Shown in pieces: positions 9,559 to 21,680 of a DNA stretch of 64,000 nt. The notes below the pieces were generated by a model. It had not been told where the DNA came from. It did no database searches and saw only the letters and a list, made by a program, of their open reading frames with translations. The stretch is from Paraconiothyrium sp. Pb-2020 (Eukaryota; Ascomycota; Dothideomycetes; Pleosporales; Didymosphaeriaceae), in contig JAJUBI010000007.1 of the NCBI GenBank assembly GCA_022419385.1, positions 3,691,768 through 3,755,767 on the forward strand, read 5' to 3'. Position 1 is the stretch's first letter; each line of letters starts with the position of its first letter. The position numbers and the translations under genes were made by a program.

Positions 9559-12050
9559 CTCGTTGATAGACGTTGTCTCGCTTTCCCGCCGGGAGTTGGT
9601 CATTGTTCGATAGGGCTCTCCAGCGGCAGACGTGAGTTGTTGCATTGCTGAGATGACGCAAGGCTGCTGCTCAACCGAGGAAGTGAGAGCGCGTAACGCG
9701 CGACAGACGCGGTATGAAATCCAATCGACACAACAAGTATCGGTTGGGCAGGCGCCGTAGCAGCTCATCTAGAACCTGGGCGCCAGGTGTACGAGTCAGA
9801 GGACGAGACGAGGAATAGAAGCATTGAGCGAAGTACTTTGGGTTTGTAGGGGCTGCGCAGAAGGCTGCGCCACACGCAGGTTGGCTGGCCTATCGTCACT
9901 ACCCTTGTCATATTCTCGTGGAAGTACCGACTAGGGTGGCATCGTCGCAATGATGTCGCAGAGTACGGGAGATACATAGCTGGTGCAGCTATATTTGATC
10001 GTAGTCAACCTTCGATGCTTGATCAGCCAGATATAGGGACAAAATGGTCGATAAGCATAACAGTAGTGCTGTAGCTCATCGATCCGTTTACTGCGTGAAA
10101 CAAGCGTATCTATAGTCAGGCACGAAGATGACAATGTGACTATATTTTTAAGGTTGCTAATATTAGGAGAATTCTCAAAAAGGTACAGAATATGATTGCT
10201 GCGAAAGAAATAGGATGTTGCGCTTGCTGAGGGTTGAGGAGACTTTAATCTCCAAAGTATCTTTGGATCGTCTCGCTATGGCGTGCATCTCGCCATGCAG
10301 TCCATTACGTTACTATCCTTAAGTGAGAAAGTTCTTCTTACAGACTTGCGACAGTGATGAAGCACAATGGGAAAGGAAAGAATGGCTTCGTTATATAGCG
10401 TGATTATCTATATATCGTCTATTAGTACAATATATATCTACTTCCCTTCCACGTACTCATATACCACTTCCGAAAGACCTGTGCCTATACGTACTAAGTC
10501 CAGTCTTGTCAACATCATACTACTCAGGCTTCCTCCACGCCCTCAAACCGGCTTCTCGACTTACACGCTTCGCGGACAACGAACTACTCGTCACATTCCA
10601 GCTTTCTATAACCTTGGCGAGCAATATACCGGTGATAAGCGAACTTCACCGTAAGGGGCCATATATCTCTTCTTTTTCCCGAAGGGGACTTTTGTGGAAT
10701 CAGCCATGAGCAGTATCCATCATTCTTCTCCGTCCCCAGCGTTTGAGCCTCAAAAAAGGTCACGGGGCATGACTGATCACCAACCCAGTCTGCGGACATG
10801 ACCCGCAGCGCGCGTCACGCATCCTGCAGCCAAGCCTCCTAACCGCTGACACCAGCATACGCGGCCTCACTCTCCGTCCATGGTACGGACCCTCCAAATA
10901 TGGCAGGCAGCTCAACACACTTTTCTGCGCGCACTCCCTCACATGCCCACATCCGTATTGCCACCCCGCTGGAAACCGTCTCCAGCCTCCTCAGCGTCGC
11001 GACGGGCGAACTCCGCAAGCAAATGACCTACGCGCCCGGAGCGAACCCTTCTCCTCCAAATGCGGCACATACACACCGGTAGACTACTATCACTCAATAT
11101 CCCCATCCCCGTCCGGCGGCTTCCTGTCCGTTCGCCACAACCGGGTATTTGGCCTAGCGGGGCGTTGTGGTGGTTTTGCGCTCGAGGCCAGTCGTCCATC
11201 CAATCATCCTTCTCGCCTCCTCAAGCCAGATGAATGCTACCCTTGCACATACACCATGCTGTAGCCAATGACAGTGCGCATGATATGAATGACGGGCGGT
11301 AGCTCCGGGCGTGTCCGCTCTTGGTACCCAGTATGAAGGCAGGAACTGCTCTGCCTGTAGCGCTTGCGCAGATAAGCTAGTGGATGGTGTGGTACGTAGA
11401 AGGCTGGTAGCGCTATGGTAGAATGTGAGGGATACTCGTGATGTACAGACTGGGATCTCGAAGGCGTGTCGCGTGCTTGGTGGAGGGATGGTCGTGAAGA
11501 GGAGTGGCTGGAGTGGCTGGGTGAGCACTTGCGAGGGGCGTTGGCGAGCAGAAGAGCGTAGCGCTGTATGCTGTGGTACACGAACTTTTTCGTAGGCAGG
11601 TTTTGTTGCGGTTTGGAAGGCTGGTGGGTGCAGCAGAAGGGTAATGGACCAGCCGGGGTGTGCTTGCTCCAGCGTTTACTACAAGGAAGGAAGGTCATGA
11701 TTGCATAGTACACGCGAAGAGGCAAGCGATGATCTGAGATAGATACTGTAAAAGTTGGTCTCGTGTTGGAGTATTAGGGTATGTAAGTCTATTTTGGATT
11801 CCCAAACGGCAAAGCGAGATAGCCACCCAACGAGGCCCTGAACGCCACGTCCAGAACCGACCATGCTTGAGAAGAGAAAATAAGTCCTTCGAGCGAGAGG
11901 AAGAAAAGAATAAATACAGGGTATAATGCAGAAACAGTGGCTCGAGCCAGACATGTAGCGAAAAGCGATCGGATCGGTCATAAACGAACGGGATGGTGCG
12001 CAGAAGGGTAGGGTAATATGTTCGAAACGCGGACAATACACGTCCAGCGC
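9559..12050. other. Long gene-free stretch
   Basis: About 2.5 kb without a coding sequence I can support. Open frames on the minus strand between 11150 and 12120 overlap one another and carry no motif. Around 10139-10165 and 10390-10450 the sequence becomes AT-rich. The right-hand end must hold the 3' UTR of the DUF3455 gene. I see no repeat structure or RNA gene. Confidence 0.4.
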
Positions 12051-12814
12051 TTATGCCTTCGGACCGTACACCCAGTATTGGGCCGCGTAGGGAACCTCGA
12101 AGTAGTTTTTCATGCCTTGGCACGTTGCTGGCTTGTTACCGCCGGCAGTCTCGAGTCTGTAAACTGTATTGACGCCTCCCTGCGACAGGTTGGTGTCGTC
12201 AGCAAGGTACAGCCACTTTACGGCACCTTCGCCGGTGGTGCCCTGGCAAGCCGTTTTCGGCGCATCTTGATCTGCCTTCTTTGATACCATGGCCAAAGGA
12301 TGGGGTGTTGTCTTGGTCTTGTACAGGGAGAACGTCGGGACCTTCAAAGTGAAGAAGTGGTTTCCCAGCCACTGGTTGTATCCTTCGGCGTTGAGGTACA
12401 TGTCAAGCTGCCAGGTGCCGAACGTGGAGAGGGAGAGTGCGAGGCCAGAGATGGCGGGTATCTTCCACTGCGCAAGAGGATCGTTATTGAGCCTAGTGCC
12501 GAGATCGTAAAGTTTGGCTACAGTCTGTTAGAGGATTCCTTTGGTTGATCAACGTGCGGCTGCTCACCAGTTGCTCCAGTTGTGTCAGGCGCATCCGTAG
12601 CGTTTCCGGTCAGACAAGTATAGTTCTGTGTACCGACACCAAGCAGCACATATTTCAGTTCGAGACCAGTAGGTGCTGGAAGCGTGTTTGCAGGCATCTT
12701 TTTGGCGAGATTGCCTAGACCGCTGTCCGCCCGTGGCCACTGGGGCCATGCATCTACCGCGGATGCAAACGCAGCGACAGCCATGAGGGCGGTGGAAATG
12801 CTTGGGCACAACAT
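12051..12814 (-). CDS. Secreted DUF3455 protein
   Basis: Two exons (12814-12568 and 12517-12051) across a 49-nt intron (GTGAGC donor, CTAAC branch, TAG acceptor) give 237 aa. The open frame runs further upstream, but the ATG at 12814 starts a clear signal peptide, MLCPSISTALMAVAAFASAV, followed by DAWPQWP. The body has the DUF3455 (PF11937) pattern: an LPAPTGLELKYVLLGVGTQN segment, then YTCLTG, ATAKLYDLG across the splice, and a C-terminal half with GVNTVYRLETAGG, ATCQGMKNYFEVPYAAQYW. Family members are small secreted fungal proteins of unknown biochemical role. The match to the family is good over the whole length, with two conserved Cys in the C-terminal half (TACQGTTG, ATCQG). Confidence 0.82.
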
Positions 12815-15060
12815 CGTGACGAATTGGAGTGTGGTGTCGATGAGGAGGAGAAGTTCAATGGGGAAGCTTTTTGTAGTGTCGAAAGAATAATTATCTGTAG
12901 TCCTTTTGGGCGGATGACGAGGCTTAGACGGTCGAGCAAGACTAAGATGTCGCAGGAGGAGTGGTTGACGTGAGCAAAGGAGAGGATGAGTCCAGCATGC
13001 GCACAGAAGTAGAAGCGTAGGGTGATAGATCAATGTCTGGTGCGGTTGGTAGTCCCCCCAAGTTAGGAATAGGTAGAAGACTGGAGTCCCTGTTCGAAAT
13101 TTGCTGAATGTAGAGGTTGCCTTCTTTATAACCTTCCTCACAGTAGTTCTGCAGCGTTTCCCGTTATTTAGTTAGGTGGCCACGGAGTAGACCCGACATC
13201 CTAGTCCACGCGCCGTACATGCAGGCCGCGACCCTTCATCCTTGAAGCGACCTGCATGGCTAGATTGGTGAGACCTGGGATGGAATTAGAAGTACGGGGG
13301 CCACCCGATGGTGTCGCGCTATGTCCCCGAACGGGCCATAGCGGCAAATGCTTGTGCTCGAAGGCACATCTGATAGGCCGAAAGCACAAGATCGGAGGCA
13401 TGGGTGGGCTGGGGACGTGATGGAAGCGCTAGTGCTCTGCCCAAAGGCGATCTGAGAGCCGCATGTCTGCAGCATCATCGTGGAAAGGCTTCATTCGCGC
13501 GAAGTGCGAGCGACAGCTTGCTCGTGAACTGCGGGCCCCTTCACGCAGTTCGAGCACAAGGATTGCTGTCTCCTGCATCGCAGCCGTATGTTGCTTTCAG
13601 GAGTTTCACCATCGACCCTTCGACGGAGTCGAAACTTCAAACAGTTCTCGTTAGGTGGATAGACTTCGGGGGTGGAAAAGTAACGGCTCAAAATGGCCCA
13701 GGCCTCACTGTTCACCGGCCGTGCATACGCCGCCAACACCAGCGCTGGCAAATTTGCTGTCACCGGGTCAGAAATAGCCGGCAAATGGCCTGATTATGGA
13801 TGCGGCGCTACAAAGAATGCCCCGCTTTAAGCCAGAATGTGGGCTAATTAGCCTTGCATATTCGATATTAACGGACATGATGGCTTGCATCCTTCGGCGC
13901 ATGCGCGTTTTTGGCCAGTGAGGAGGCCCTCGGTTGCAGCACCCGACGGACGGGCGTCTCTGAACCCGACTACTCGTTGACTTGCGGTAAGCGGTCATGT
14001 GGCAGAGTCTCTAAGTCGCTTTGTACTGTTGATTGATTGATTGCGGGGAGAGCAAGATCTGATGCGACAACTGACTCGTTACGAAAGCCCGCAACGTGGT
14101 ATCGGGTCCCCGAAGCGATTTCCTTGAAAAAGGAAGTATTAGCTTTCTTAGCCGGTCTGCACGTATTGCCTGAGGGAGCGAGCCCAAGCGCTTCTACCTG
14201 CCGTTCTGAGGGAGTTAGCGGATATTGAAAACGCCTCGCTCAACGCTCCTCTTTGTGCGGACATGGTGCGCCCTGTGCCTTTGAGCGCGATAGATATTTT
14301 CGACGTGCAGTTGTAGTTTCGTTTTGATATCGTGAGCGACGGTAAACAGGGTGTTTCGAAACTCGAACTGGTGGAGGAGGGCGACAGCTTGTGTCAAGAC
14401 TTAAGCGAATCGTTTCAAAACGGTGACGGCAGTATCTGATACAGGAACCATATTCAAAGATGCATCCCGTTTTGGGTTTTGAACGGAGGTGACTGCAGGG
14501 GATACATGTGCTGAATCCTGCGTTGGTTCTGCTTCGCAACGGTGACTGACTATCGCGACAAGCTATAATCTGCAGGGCGTGCATTCGCGACACTTTGAAA
14601 GCTGTCTCAAGTCGACAATTCCTCGTCTTGACAACTATGGCAGGCCGTCGCGTGGGCTTGACAGAACGTGCAGCTCAAACACAAGGCAGATGTTTCGTAG
14701 CCTCCGCTTGTTTGCAGCCGAGCCGTGCTCCGGGCTTGTTATGGTAGTTTGTGCTGCGTTCCATCCTGTCTTCCTGAACGAGCTACAGTCCAGAACACAC
14801 GTGGTCATCGACGGCTCTAAGATGACATGAGATGTTTCAGCGTGTGCGAGCCGTGTTTAGCTAGGAAGAGAAATGAGACGAGCTTGAAGTGAACAGTTGG
14901 AGCTCAGGTGTATGCGCTAGTGATTGTCAGCAGAACGTTGTGGGGCAGAGACTAACCTCAAATTGATCAACGATCTTAACCAACGATCTTATCAACATTG
15001 GCAATGCCATAAGCAGAACCTGTTCTGTTCGTGGAGTTTCTGCATGGCCTCACAAAGATG
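12815..15060. other. Intergenic region between divergent genes
   Basis: About 2.2 kb between the DUF3455 gene (minus) and a P450 gene (plus), so it should hold both promoters. The predicted open frames overlap on both strands and have no recognisable domain. I see no RNA gene or repeat. Confidence 0.4.
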
Positions 15061-16745
15061 AGCAGCGTTATTTTGGACAGTACTGGGATTGATTTTAGGA
15101 GGTGGGATCTGGTATCGCAAGGGATCATCCTCGGAGGGGTCATCGTCCTGTCATTGATTACAGTCAGTGCAGTCATGGATTCTGTATCCATCGCTAATCG
15201 CATCAGGTGGGAGTCTCATACGGCGTCTACAATGCATTCATCCACCCTCTTCGACGTTATCCGGGGCCGTTGCTATGGACAGCTTTCCGCTTTCCCTACG
15301 TCATTGCCGTACACAGCGGTGACATACACCGGCGACTGAAGGCAATCCACGACAGATATGGACCCATCGTTCGGATTGCACCTAATGAACTGTCCTATGC
15401 CGATCCTTCTGCGTGGAAAGACATCTACCAAAATCGTCCCGGCCACCAGCCATTTAAGCGCAACCGCACCTGGTTCAAGAAAATGTCCCCTGATGAACCG
15501 CACTCTTTGATGGGCTACGACGAGGAGGCACATGCCCGACAAAAGCGAGCATTTGCGAACTCCTTCTCCGAAAAGAGCTTACGGGACCAGTCTCCCGTCA
15601 TCGAAAGCTACATCGATAGCTTCATAAGCGCGCTGAGGGCTCGCACTTCAGGACGACAATGGTCAAAGAAGCCCGTCGATCTATCTCAGTGGTTCGTATT
15701 TCTCATGTTCGACATATCAGGAGATCTTTCGTTTGGCGAATCTTTCGGTTGTATTTCAGCAGGGAAAGCGCACCCGTGGGTAGAGATCGCACAGGACTTC
15801 GGCAAAGGGCTGTCACTCATAGCATCGGTCAACATGTACCCTCCAGTCGACAAACTCTTACGATACGTTATTCCGAAGCGCATCAGACAGCGACAAGTCA
15901 CCCACCGCGAGATGAGTGCATCCATGGCAAAGAAAAGACTGTCTCTAAGTGTGGACCGACCGGATTGGGTCAGCCCGGCTAAGAGATATGCCGATCATAA
16001 AGATGCTCTCTCAGAAGGTGAGTGGGCAATCAACATGACTATCATCATCTTCGCTGGCGCCGAGACCACTGCAAGTGCACTGTGTGCAATCACCAGACAC
16101 TTACTGCAGAATCGCGGCGCTTTGCATCGAGTAACAGAGGAGATCCGGTCCGCATTCGCAACCGAAAGTGAAATCAAGATAGCCTCCACTGGAACTTTAC
16201 CCTACCTGAATGCGGTCATCAATGAAGGCCTGCGGGTCGCGCCTCCTTCCGTCGTCGGTGTTCCAAGAGTGGTGCCTAAGGGAGGGGATACAATTTGCGG
16301 TCAGTGGGTACCAGAAGGAGTGAGTTTGCCCGTCTTTGCTTCGAGCCAGGTCTGACAAGAATCACAGACATACGTAGCGTACAACCAGTTCTCAGCGAAC
16401 CGCCAGCACCACAACTTCCACCACCCAAACTCCTTCATCCCCGAACGCTTCCTAGAGCCAGACTCGAAAGCCGACAATCTGGCTTCGTTTCAACCGTTTC
16501 AGATGGGGCGGCATGTGTGCATCGGCATGAAGCTTGCGTATGCGGAACTACGTGTGACGTTGGCAAGGCTGTTGTTTGCATTCGATATCCGCTTGGCAGA
16601 TGAGGAGGACAGATGGGACTGGGGCGAGCAGAACACATATATATTTTGGGTAAGTGATGCGGAATTGTCTATTATGTTGATGCTAATGTGCGAACAGGAT
16701 AAACGGCCACTTAATGTGACACTGCGGCGACGCTTGGCAGATTGA
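15061..16745 (+). CDS. Cytochrome P450 monooxygenase
   Basis: Four exons (15061-15162, 15207-16319, 16368-16649, 16698-16745) give 514 aa; introns are 44, 48 and 48 nt, all in phase 0. Exon 1 is a membrane anchor with the hydrophobic run GIILGGVIVLSLIT. A proline-rich hinge HPLRRYPGP follows. The P450 signatures are present: I-helix AGAETT (317-322), K-helix ExxR in NEGLR (374-377), PERF and the heme loop FQMGRHVCIG with Cys456. It should be an ER-bound class II enzyme needing NADPH-P450 reductase. The fold resembles fungal secondary-metabolism or detoxification P450s, but I cannot assign a CYP family or substrate. The last intron has no in-frame stop and is a multiple of three, so its retention would insert 16 residues rather than truncate the protein. 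Confidence 0.85.
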
Positions 16746-17428
16746 CAATGTTTTTGAGCAGACGGAATATGCAAGGCAAGAGTTCGGCAGAGGCAAACAA
16801 GATGAAATGGAGACGGGTACATTCTGAAATCCCTATGCTGTATGTTTTGCAATGACCTTGGCCAACTCATCATGAATCAAGCTTGTGAAATCTAGTCTCA
16901 TCCGTTAGATATCCCTCACTACCTTTCGAGCTTGCTCAATATTACCCCGCGCCAAGCTGTGGCAAGGGTCAAGGCCCACGATTTCTTTCAAGCCACAAAT
17001 CGAATCTATCTGCCCCTGTACTCCTCATTATCAAAGAAACTGCAAATTTAGAACTCTAGGCAACAGTGTAGGTGTGGAACCGCCAAATGTTCACCGGATT
17101 TAGGGCTACACAGCTCTCTGTGCACTGAAATGGGTTTAAGGATCTGAAAGTCTGATGCATCCCTCCGCGCGTCTCTTTGGAGATGTTTCTAGAAGAAATG
17201 CTCGTGCACGTCCCCACGCACAGGTGGCGCAGCATGCTCAGCATTATCTTAAGGGCAAGGAAAGTGGCTGCCGCCAACTGTAAGTAAATCACTGTCGTTT
17301 TACTTGCTTCAGTTGAAAGTCTTTCACTTCTACGACACGTTACTTATCGCCGCCATCTCGCGCGTAGGGCTCGCCGTCTCTTTCTCCGAGTGAGAACTGC
17401 GTCCTTGACACATCCAATGTGGTAGACC
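16746..17428. other. Intergenic region between the P450 and the HET gene
   Basis: About 680 bp holding the P450 3' UTR and the promoter and leader of the HET-domain gene. I see no coding sequence, repeat or clear promoter motif. Confidence 0.4.
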
Positions 17429-18595
17429 ATGGCTACAAACGTCGATATCAGTTGTGGCACCAGAATCTACAAGCACCAGCCTCTCGATGTCAGGAAGCAT
17501 CAGATTCGTCTGCTCAAACTGCGCAATCCATCCGAACATGCAATGGACTATCATCTCATAGTCTATGACTACAATAGAGCCCCACCGTATGTTGCTTTGT
17601 CATATACGTGGGGAGAGAAACATCCGACTGGATTCATCAACATCGATGGCGAAAGATTCGAGATTCGTATGAACCTTCTCAGTTTTTTGAGCACTTGTAA
17701 AACGAATGAGTACCTATGGATTGATCAGATCTGCATCGACCAGTCGAATAATCAAGAGCGAGGCCATCAAGTTGGTCTGATGTGGAAGATCTACAGGGGA
17801 TGTGAAATTGTGCTGGTCTGGCTGCGAAACGAAACAACATACAGTCCCTCAACAAAACAGGCAGCAGTTGATTTCAATAACGGGATCCAATCATATCCCA
17901 AGCAATGCCGCCGCGGAAATAGCCATAGTGACGACAAAGCGAGTCTCCATTGGCCGACGCTCGTCCTGCTGCGCAACTCATATTTTGACCGACTATGGAT
18001 TGTACAAGAGTTGTTGCTTCAAGAAAACGTACACCTTTTAGTCGAAGGCAACGTGTGCGTCTCATGGAGGTCACTGCGCACGAAGTTTGAGGAGCATCAG
18101 AAAGAAATTTCGAAAATATTACCAAGCACCAGTTGGCTGGTGAAGTCGCAGCGTTATCGTTCCGTATTTGCCGGTCATACTCCAGTGAGTGTGACATACT
18201 ATGTTACAACCACCGTCGGCAGATTTTGTGACAAGAAGTGCGAAAATCCACGGGACAAAGTTTACGGCTTGATGGCACTGGTCAACCCATCAAGCAAGGT
18301 TGAAGTTGACTATGCGAAGCCTGTTCAACAGGTATATCTTGACGCGATCAGTTCCATGATCAGAGAATACTTTGATATGAGACGTGATATGAGACGTGAT
18401 AGGAGACGTTGCCCTGCTGAGTATGAGGTCCATCGAGTTCAGTGGCTACTCCGGGACAGCGTCGAGGCATCGTTGAATCTCGCACAAGCCATGGGCTCTG
18501 CAGACCTAGAAAGCTCTGGTCTTGGATCTTTCGTCGAATACATTTGGGAGAGGGTTGACCGATATGAAGTTACGGCCGAATCTCTGGGCCTGTAA
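17429..18595 (+). CDS. Intact HET-domain protein
   Basis: A single-exon protein of 388 aa starting at an ATG in a good context (ACCATGG). The heterokaryon incompatibility domain (PF06985) occupies roughly residues 50-195: PPYVALSYTWGE, FINIDGERFEIRMNLLSFL, EYLWIDQICIDQ, HQVGLMWKIYRGCEIVLVWL and SYFDRLWIVQELLL. HET domains are TIR-like and drive cell death in vegetative incompatibility; many genomic copies have no known role. The C-terminal half contains DKVYGLMALV, common after HET domains, then a DMRRDMRRDRRR stretch encoded by a tandem repeat. It lies between two P450 genes on opposite strands. No frameshift is seen, unlike the copy at 8694-9558. Confidence 0.85.
   Translation: MATNVDISCGTRIYKHQPLDVRKHQIRLLKLRNPSEHAMDYHLIVYDYNRAPPYVALSYTWGEKHPTGFINIDGERFEIRMNLLSFLSTCKTNEYLWIDQICIDQSNNQERGHQVGLMWKIYRGCEIVLVWLRNETTYSPSTKQAAVDFNNGIQSYPKQCRRGNSHSDDKASLHWPTLVLLRNSYFDRLWIVQELLLQENVHLLVEGNVCVSWRSLRTKFEEHQKEISKILPSTSWLVKSQRYRSVFAGHTPVSVTYYVTTTVGRFCDKKCENPRDKVYGLMALVNPSSKVEVDYAKPVQQVYLDAISSMIREYFDMRRDMRRDRRRCPAEYEVHRVQWLLRDSVEASLNLAQAMGSADLESSGLGSFVEYIWERVDRYEVTAESLGL
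18374..18409 (+). repeat. Tandem 12-bp repeat within the HET gene
   Basis: Three copies of a 12-bp unit: GATATGAGACGT twice, then GATAGGAGACGT. They encode DMRR, DMRR and DRRR. The unit keeps the frame, so copy number could vary between strains. Confidence 0.85.
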
Positions 18596-19048
18596 GTGGA
18601 CGTTGAGACTCACTGCATCACATCAGTTGGCTTCGTGCCGGAAAAGCATAGACTGTCCAGGAACAAGTGACTTGCAGCGACCTCAGACCGATGGTGGTAT
18701 GAATTCGAAGGTAAAGTACTACCATGACTGTAAACAATGGTCGGGCAATCCGAAACTCCAAGAGTATAGCGTGTCACATACAGGTCTGCGCCTGTATGGC
18801 GCTTAGCTCTAGATGTATGCAAGCGTCTCAGATTGTTAGATAACCATGGTATATAATTCCCCGAGTTATCGAGATCATGATCTTTTAAGGCGCATTTCCT
18901 ACATCAATCACATAATAGACAGTGCTCGAAGCAGTTGCGAGACGACAATAAGATCACGCCCTATTATGTTTCGAAACACTCACCATCAAAGCGACCCGTC
19001 ATGCGAATAAGCCTCATCTCATACACATACGTTCCAACCGACCCTATC
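18596..19048. other. Intergenic region between convergent HET and P450 genes
   Basis: About 450 bp between two 3' ends. Nothing coding or repetitive is evident. Confidence 0.4.
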
Positions 19049-20662
19049 CTATAGCTCTATAAAACAACAGTGCCCCTTCGGCGCGATCAAGAAGCGATTA
19101 TCGAATTCCATCATTTCGTCCGTCATGCACGATGCAAGCCTGGCCCCGCGACAATGTCTGAAGAACATGGCTGCTCCCAGCCTAAGCTCCATCCACGCCA
19201 GATGCAGACCGATGCAGACTCTGGACCCTGCGCCAAAAGGGTGCATTGCCGTCTTCTGCGCGGAGCTCATCGCAGACTTATCCAAGAAGCGGTAGCCGTC
19301 GAATCTTATCATGTTAGCCCGTGTTGGCAACGATGTCAAAAGCACACAAGTGCAAGAAAGAGAACGTACCTCAAAGGATCAGCCCACAAATCTGGATGCC
19401 TGTGGAAGGTGTATGCCTGCGTACTAACCTCCACTCCTCCGGGGACTCTGTATCCTCCAAACACAGCTCCTTCCGTGGGCACCGATCTCGGCAACGCACC
19501 CGGCGCAGCCCCATACAGCCTCAACGTCTCCTCGATAACACTATTCAACAGCGGCGCGTCCTTCGCCAGCTCCTCCAGCTGCAGCGCCTCACTCAACCCT
19601 CCGATCTCAGCCTCCAGCTCCCTTTGCAACTCCGGCTGCTTCAACACCGCCCACACCAAATATGTAAGCGTCACCGCCGTCGTATCACTCCCCGCAACGA
19701 TCAAGTTCCCCGCTTCCCTCTTAATCTCCTCATCCGCGATACTCCCATCGTCCTTCTCAGCCGCTGCCTCCATCTGTCCAAACAGGTTCTGCACGCCCCC
19801 ACCTTCCCGCCTCATATTGTGGATCGCCCTGCTGCCATGCTGCATAACCACTCCTTCTGCTTGCGTAATGGCGTACAGCTTGCCAAAGGGGATATACTTC
19901 GCGACATGCCACAGCAGCGGCGCTTCGCCGCGTAGCACACTGCCTAGAAGCACGCTCTGCACGGCGGTGATGTACGGCGTCTGGCGTCCTAGTTCCAGCA
20001 TGCGGAAGCTCTCGCCGAAGGCTAGGTGCGCGATGACATCTGTAGCCATCAGCGTGAACCACTTCATGACGTCTGCACCGTGCTTCCTCTCCGAGCCAGC
20101 CTTTTCGTCCACAATTTGCGCTTGGCCGCCGGAAATCGCGCACGCTTTTATACCAAGGATAGCAAGAGAAACCTTCTCCCGGACCGTGCTCTCCCAGTGT
20201 GTAGCAATGCTGCTGTAGCTGAACGCCCGCGCAAACAGCCGCCGGCGCGCTGCATGCTCCCTTACATCCCGCATTGCAAAGATCCCAGGGTTTCCCCCTC
20301 TGTGCGATCCCTCGTACCAGGGCGACTTTACAAAGCGGCTGCCGATGCGGTGGATCTGGGCAAAGGCGGAGACGTCGGAGACGTCGAGCTCAGAGGGGGA
20401 AAGGCGGACGATGGGGCCATATTCTTGGTGGAGGGCGTCGACGTGGTGGATTCTGCGGCCTTTGATGATGGCGATGCGGAGAGAGATGGCGGTGAAGCGG
20501 GTGTGCCATGGGCCTGGGATATGCGCCAGAGGTGAGCGGAGGCCGGTGATGAGGAACTGTGGTTGAAGGTTAGCTACGCGGAAGACGAAGGGGAGTGTAG
20601 CAACGTACTCGGACGAGAAGAGCAGCGGTAGCTAATAAAATGATGACCACGGGGGAGAGCAT
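19049..20662 (-). CDS. Cytochrome P450 monooxygenase
   Basis: Three exons (20662-20609, 20556-19370, 19304-19049), introns 52 and 65 nt, give 498 aa. Exon 1 encodes a short membrane anchor, MLSPVVIILLATAALLV, spliced to the proline hinge AHIPGPWHTRF and then EYGPIVRLSPSEL. P450 signatures follow: I-helix AGSDTT, ExxR in EETLRL, and the heme loop FGAGSRVCIG with Cys444. An ER-anchored class II monooxygenase is expected. It differs clearly in sequence from the P450 at 15061-16745, so the two are not recent duplicates. Substrate and CYP family cannot be told. The opposite strand also has a long open frame here, but it is only the antisense shadow of this GC-rich exon. Confidence 0.87.
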
Positions 20663-21680
20663 TGTGTTGGCTCTCTGACTACTTGACCTTCTCACTTCTC
20701 AGGTCAAAAGATAATAATACTCAGGCACTAAAGAGCCTCGTTTGAACGACAGGTATCGAGTACCCAGTTAGTAGAGACCGTCTAGTGGAAGCTTACATCA
20801 AAAGGTTCAGAAACAAATCCCAATCACTGCCTAAGAATTGACCATGCCTAGCCTCGTTCCCGATCCTATTTACCAGTAACGGGTGCAAGCCCACTTTTTG
20901 CGGGGGTGGAGGAGCATTCCCGTGCCCGGAAGAGTACCAACCCGCAGTTCCGTGCACTTTGTACTATATGGTAACACACTACCGGAAGGTGGAGGAGCTT
21001 TGCGATCCGTGGGAGAAGACCTGAGATCGACCCGATAAAGGCGTATACCAGCCTAGCGCTGTGTGGGGTAGACCGCAAGCATGCTAGACAATTAGTATCG
21101 CAACGGCATTTTACTTTCATATTCACCTAGAGCACTTACTATCTATCAGTGTTCCACTTTCTTACTTTCTAGGAATAGAGCTAATTCGTACATTAGACAC
21201 GTTGTACCGAACATACTCCGAGCCTCACGCGACAAGCACCACAGAAGACGATGCAACGCTGTATGATCAACAATACGCTTCATTAAGCCCATGCTACGTA
21301 CTTCCATTCCATTCAGAACCAAGCATGCACGTGCTTCATTCGTAACATGACTTCAATTTCCATCCATCCAGCTAAACGATCCATGCGTCGTCCATCGCTG
21401 ATGAAGACTACGACAACGGGCCTCAACCCCCTAGCCCCCACAAAAAGGTGCCCCGCGAACCTCGTCGGTTCCAAGCTAGGGTATCACATAGAAGCGAAAT
21501 AGAAGTTACAAGAAAGGTATAAGAGACTTGTAGTGTGGTAGAGAGATGACAGAGCTGGCCGGCCGCCGCGGCAGTGTGATACCATCAGAAAGATAGCGCG
21601 CCCGTCGATTGGACAGGGCAGCGCTCCAGAAACGCCGTGGAGAGAGTAACATCAAGGAAAATTTATTCGTACGGGTGCAT
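20663..21680. other. Intergenic region upstream of the second P450
   Basis: About 1 kb holding the P450 promoter and the 3' UTR of the OPY2-like gene. I see no gene or repeat. Confidence 0.4.

Noticed and set aside
11154..12123. Three overlapping minus-strand frames next to the DUF3455 gene
   Set aside because: They overlap in different frames, lack motifs, and fall where the 3' UTR of the DUF3455 gene is expected.
19070..20218. Long open frame on the plus strand opposite the second P450
   Set aside because: It lies exactly antisense to the large P450 exon, has no domain, and is explained by GC-biased codon use on the other strand.
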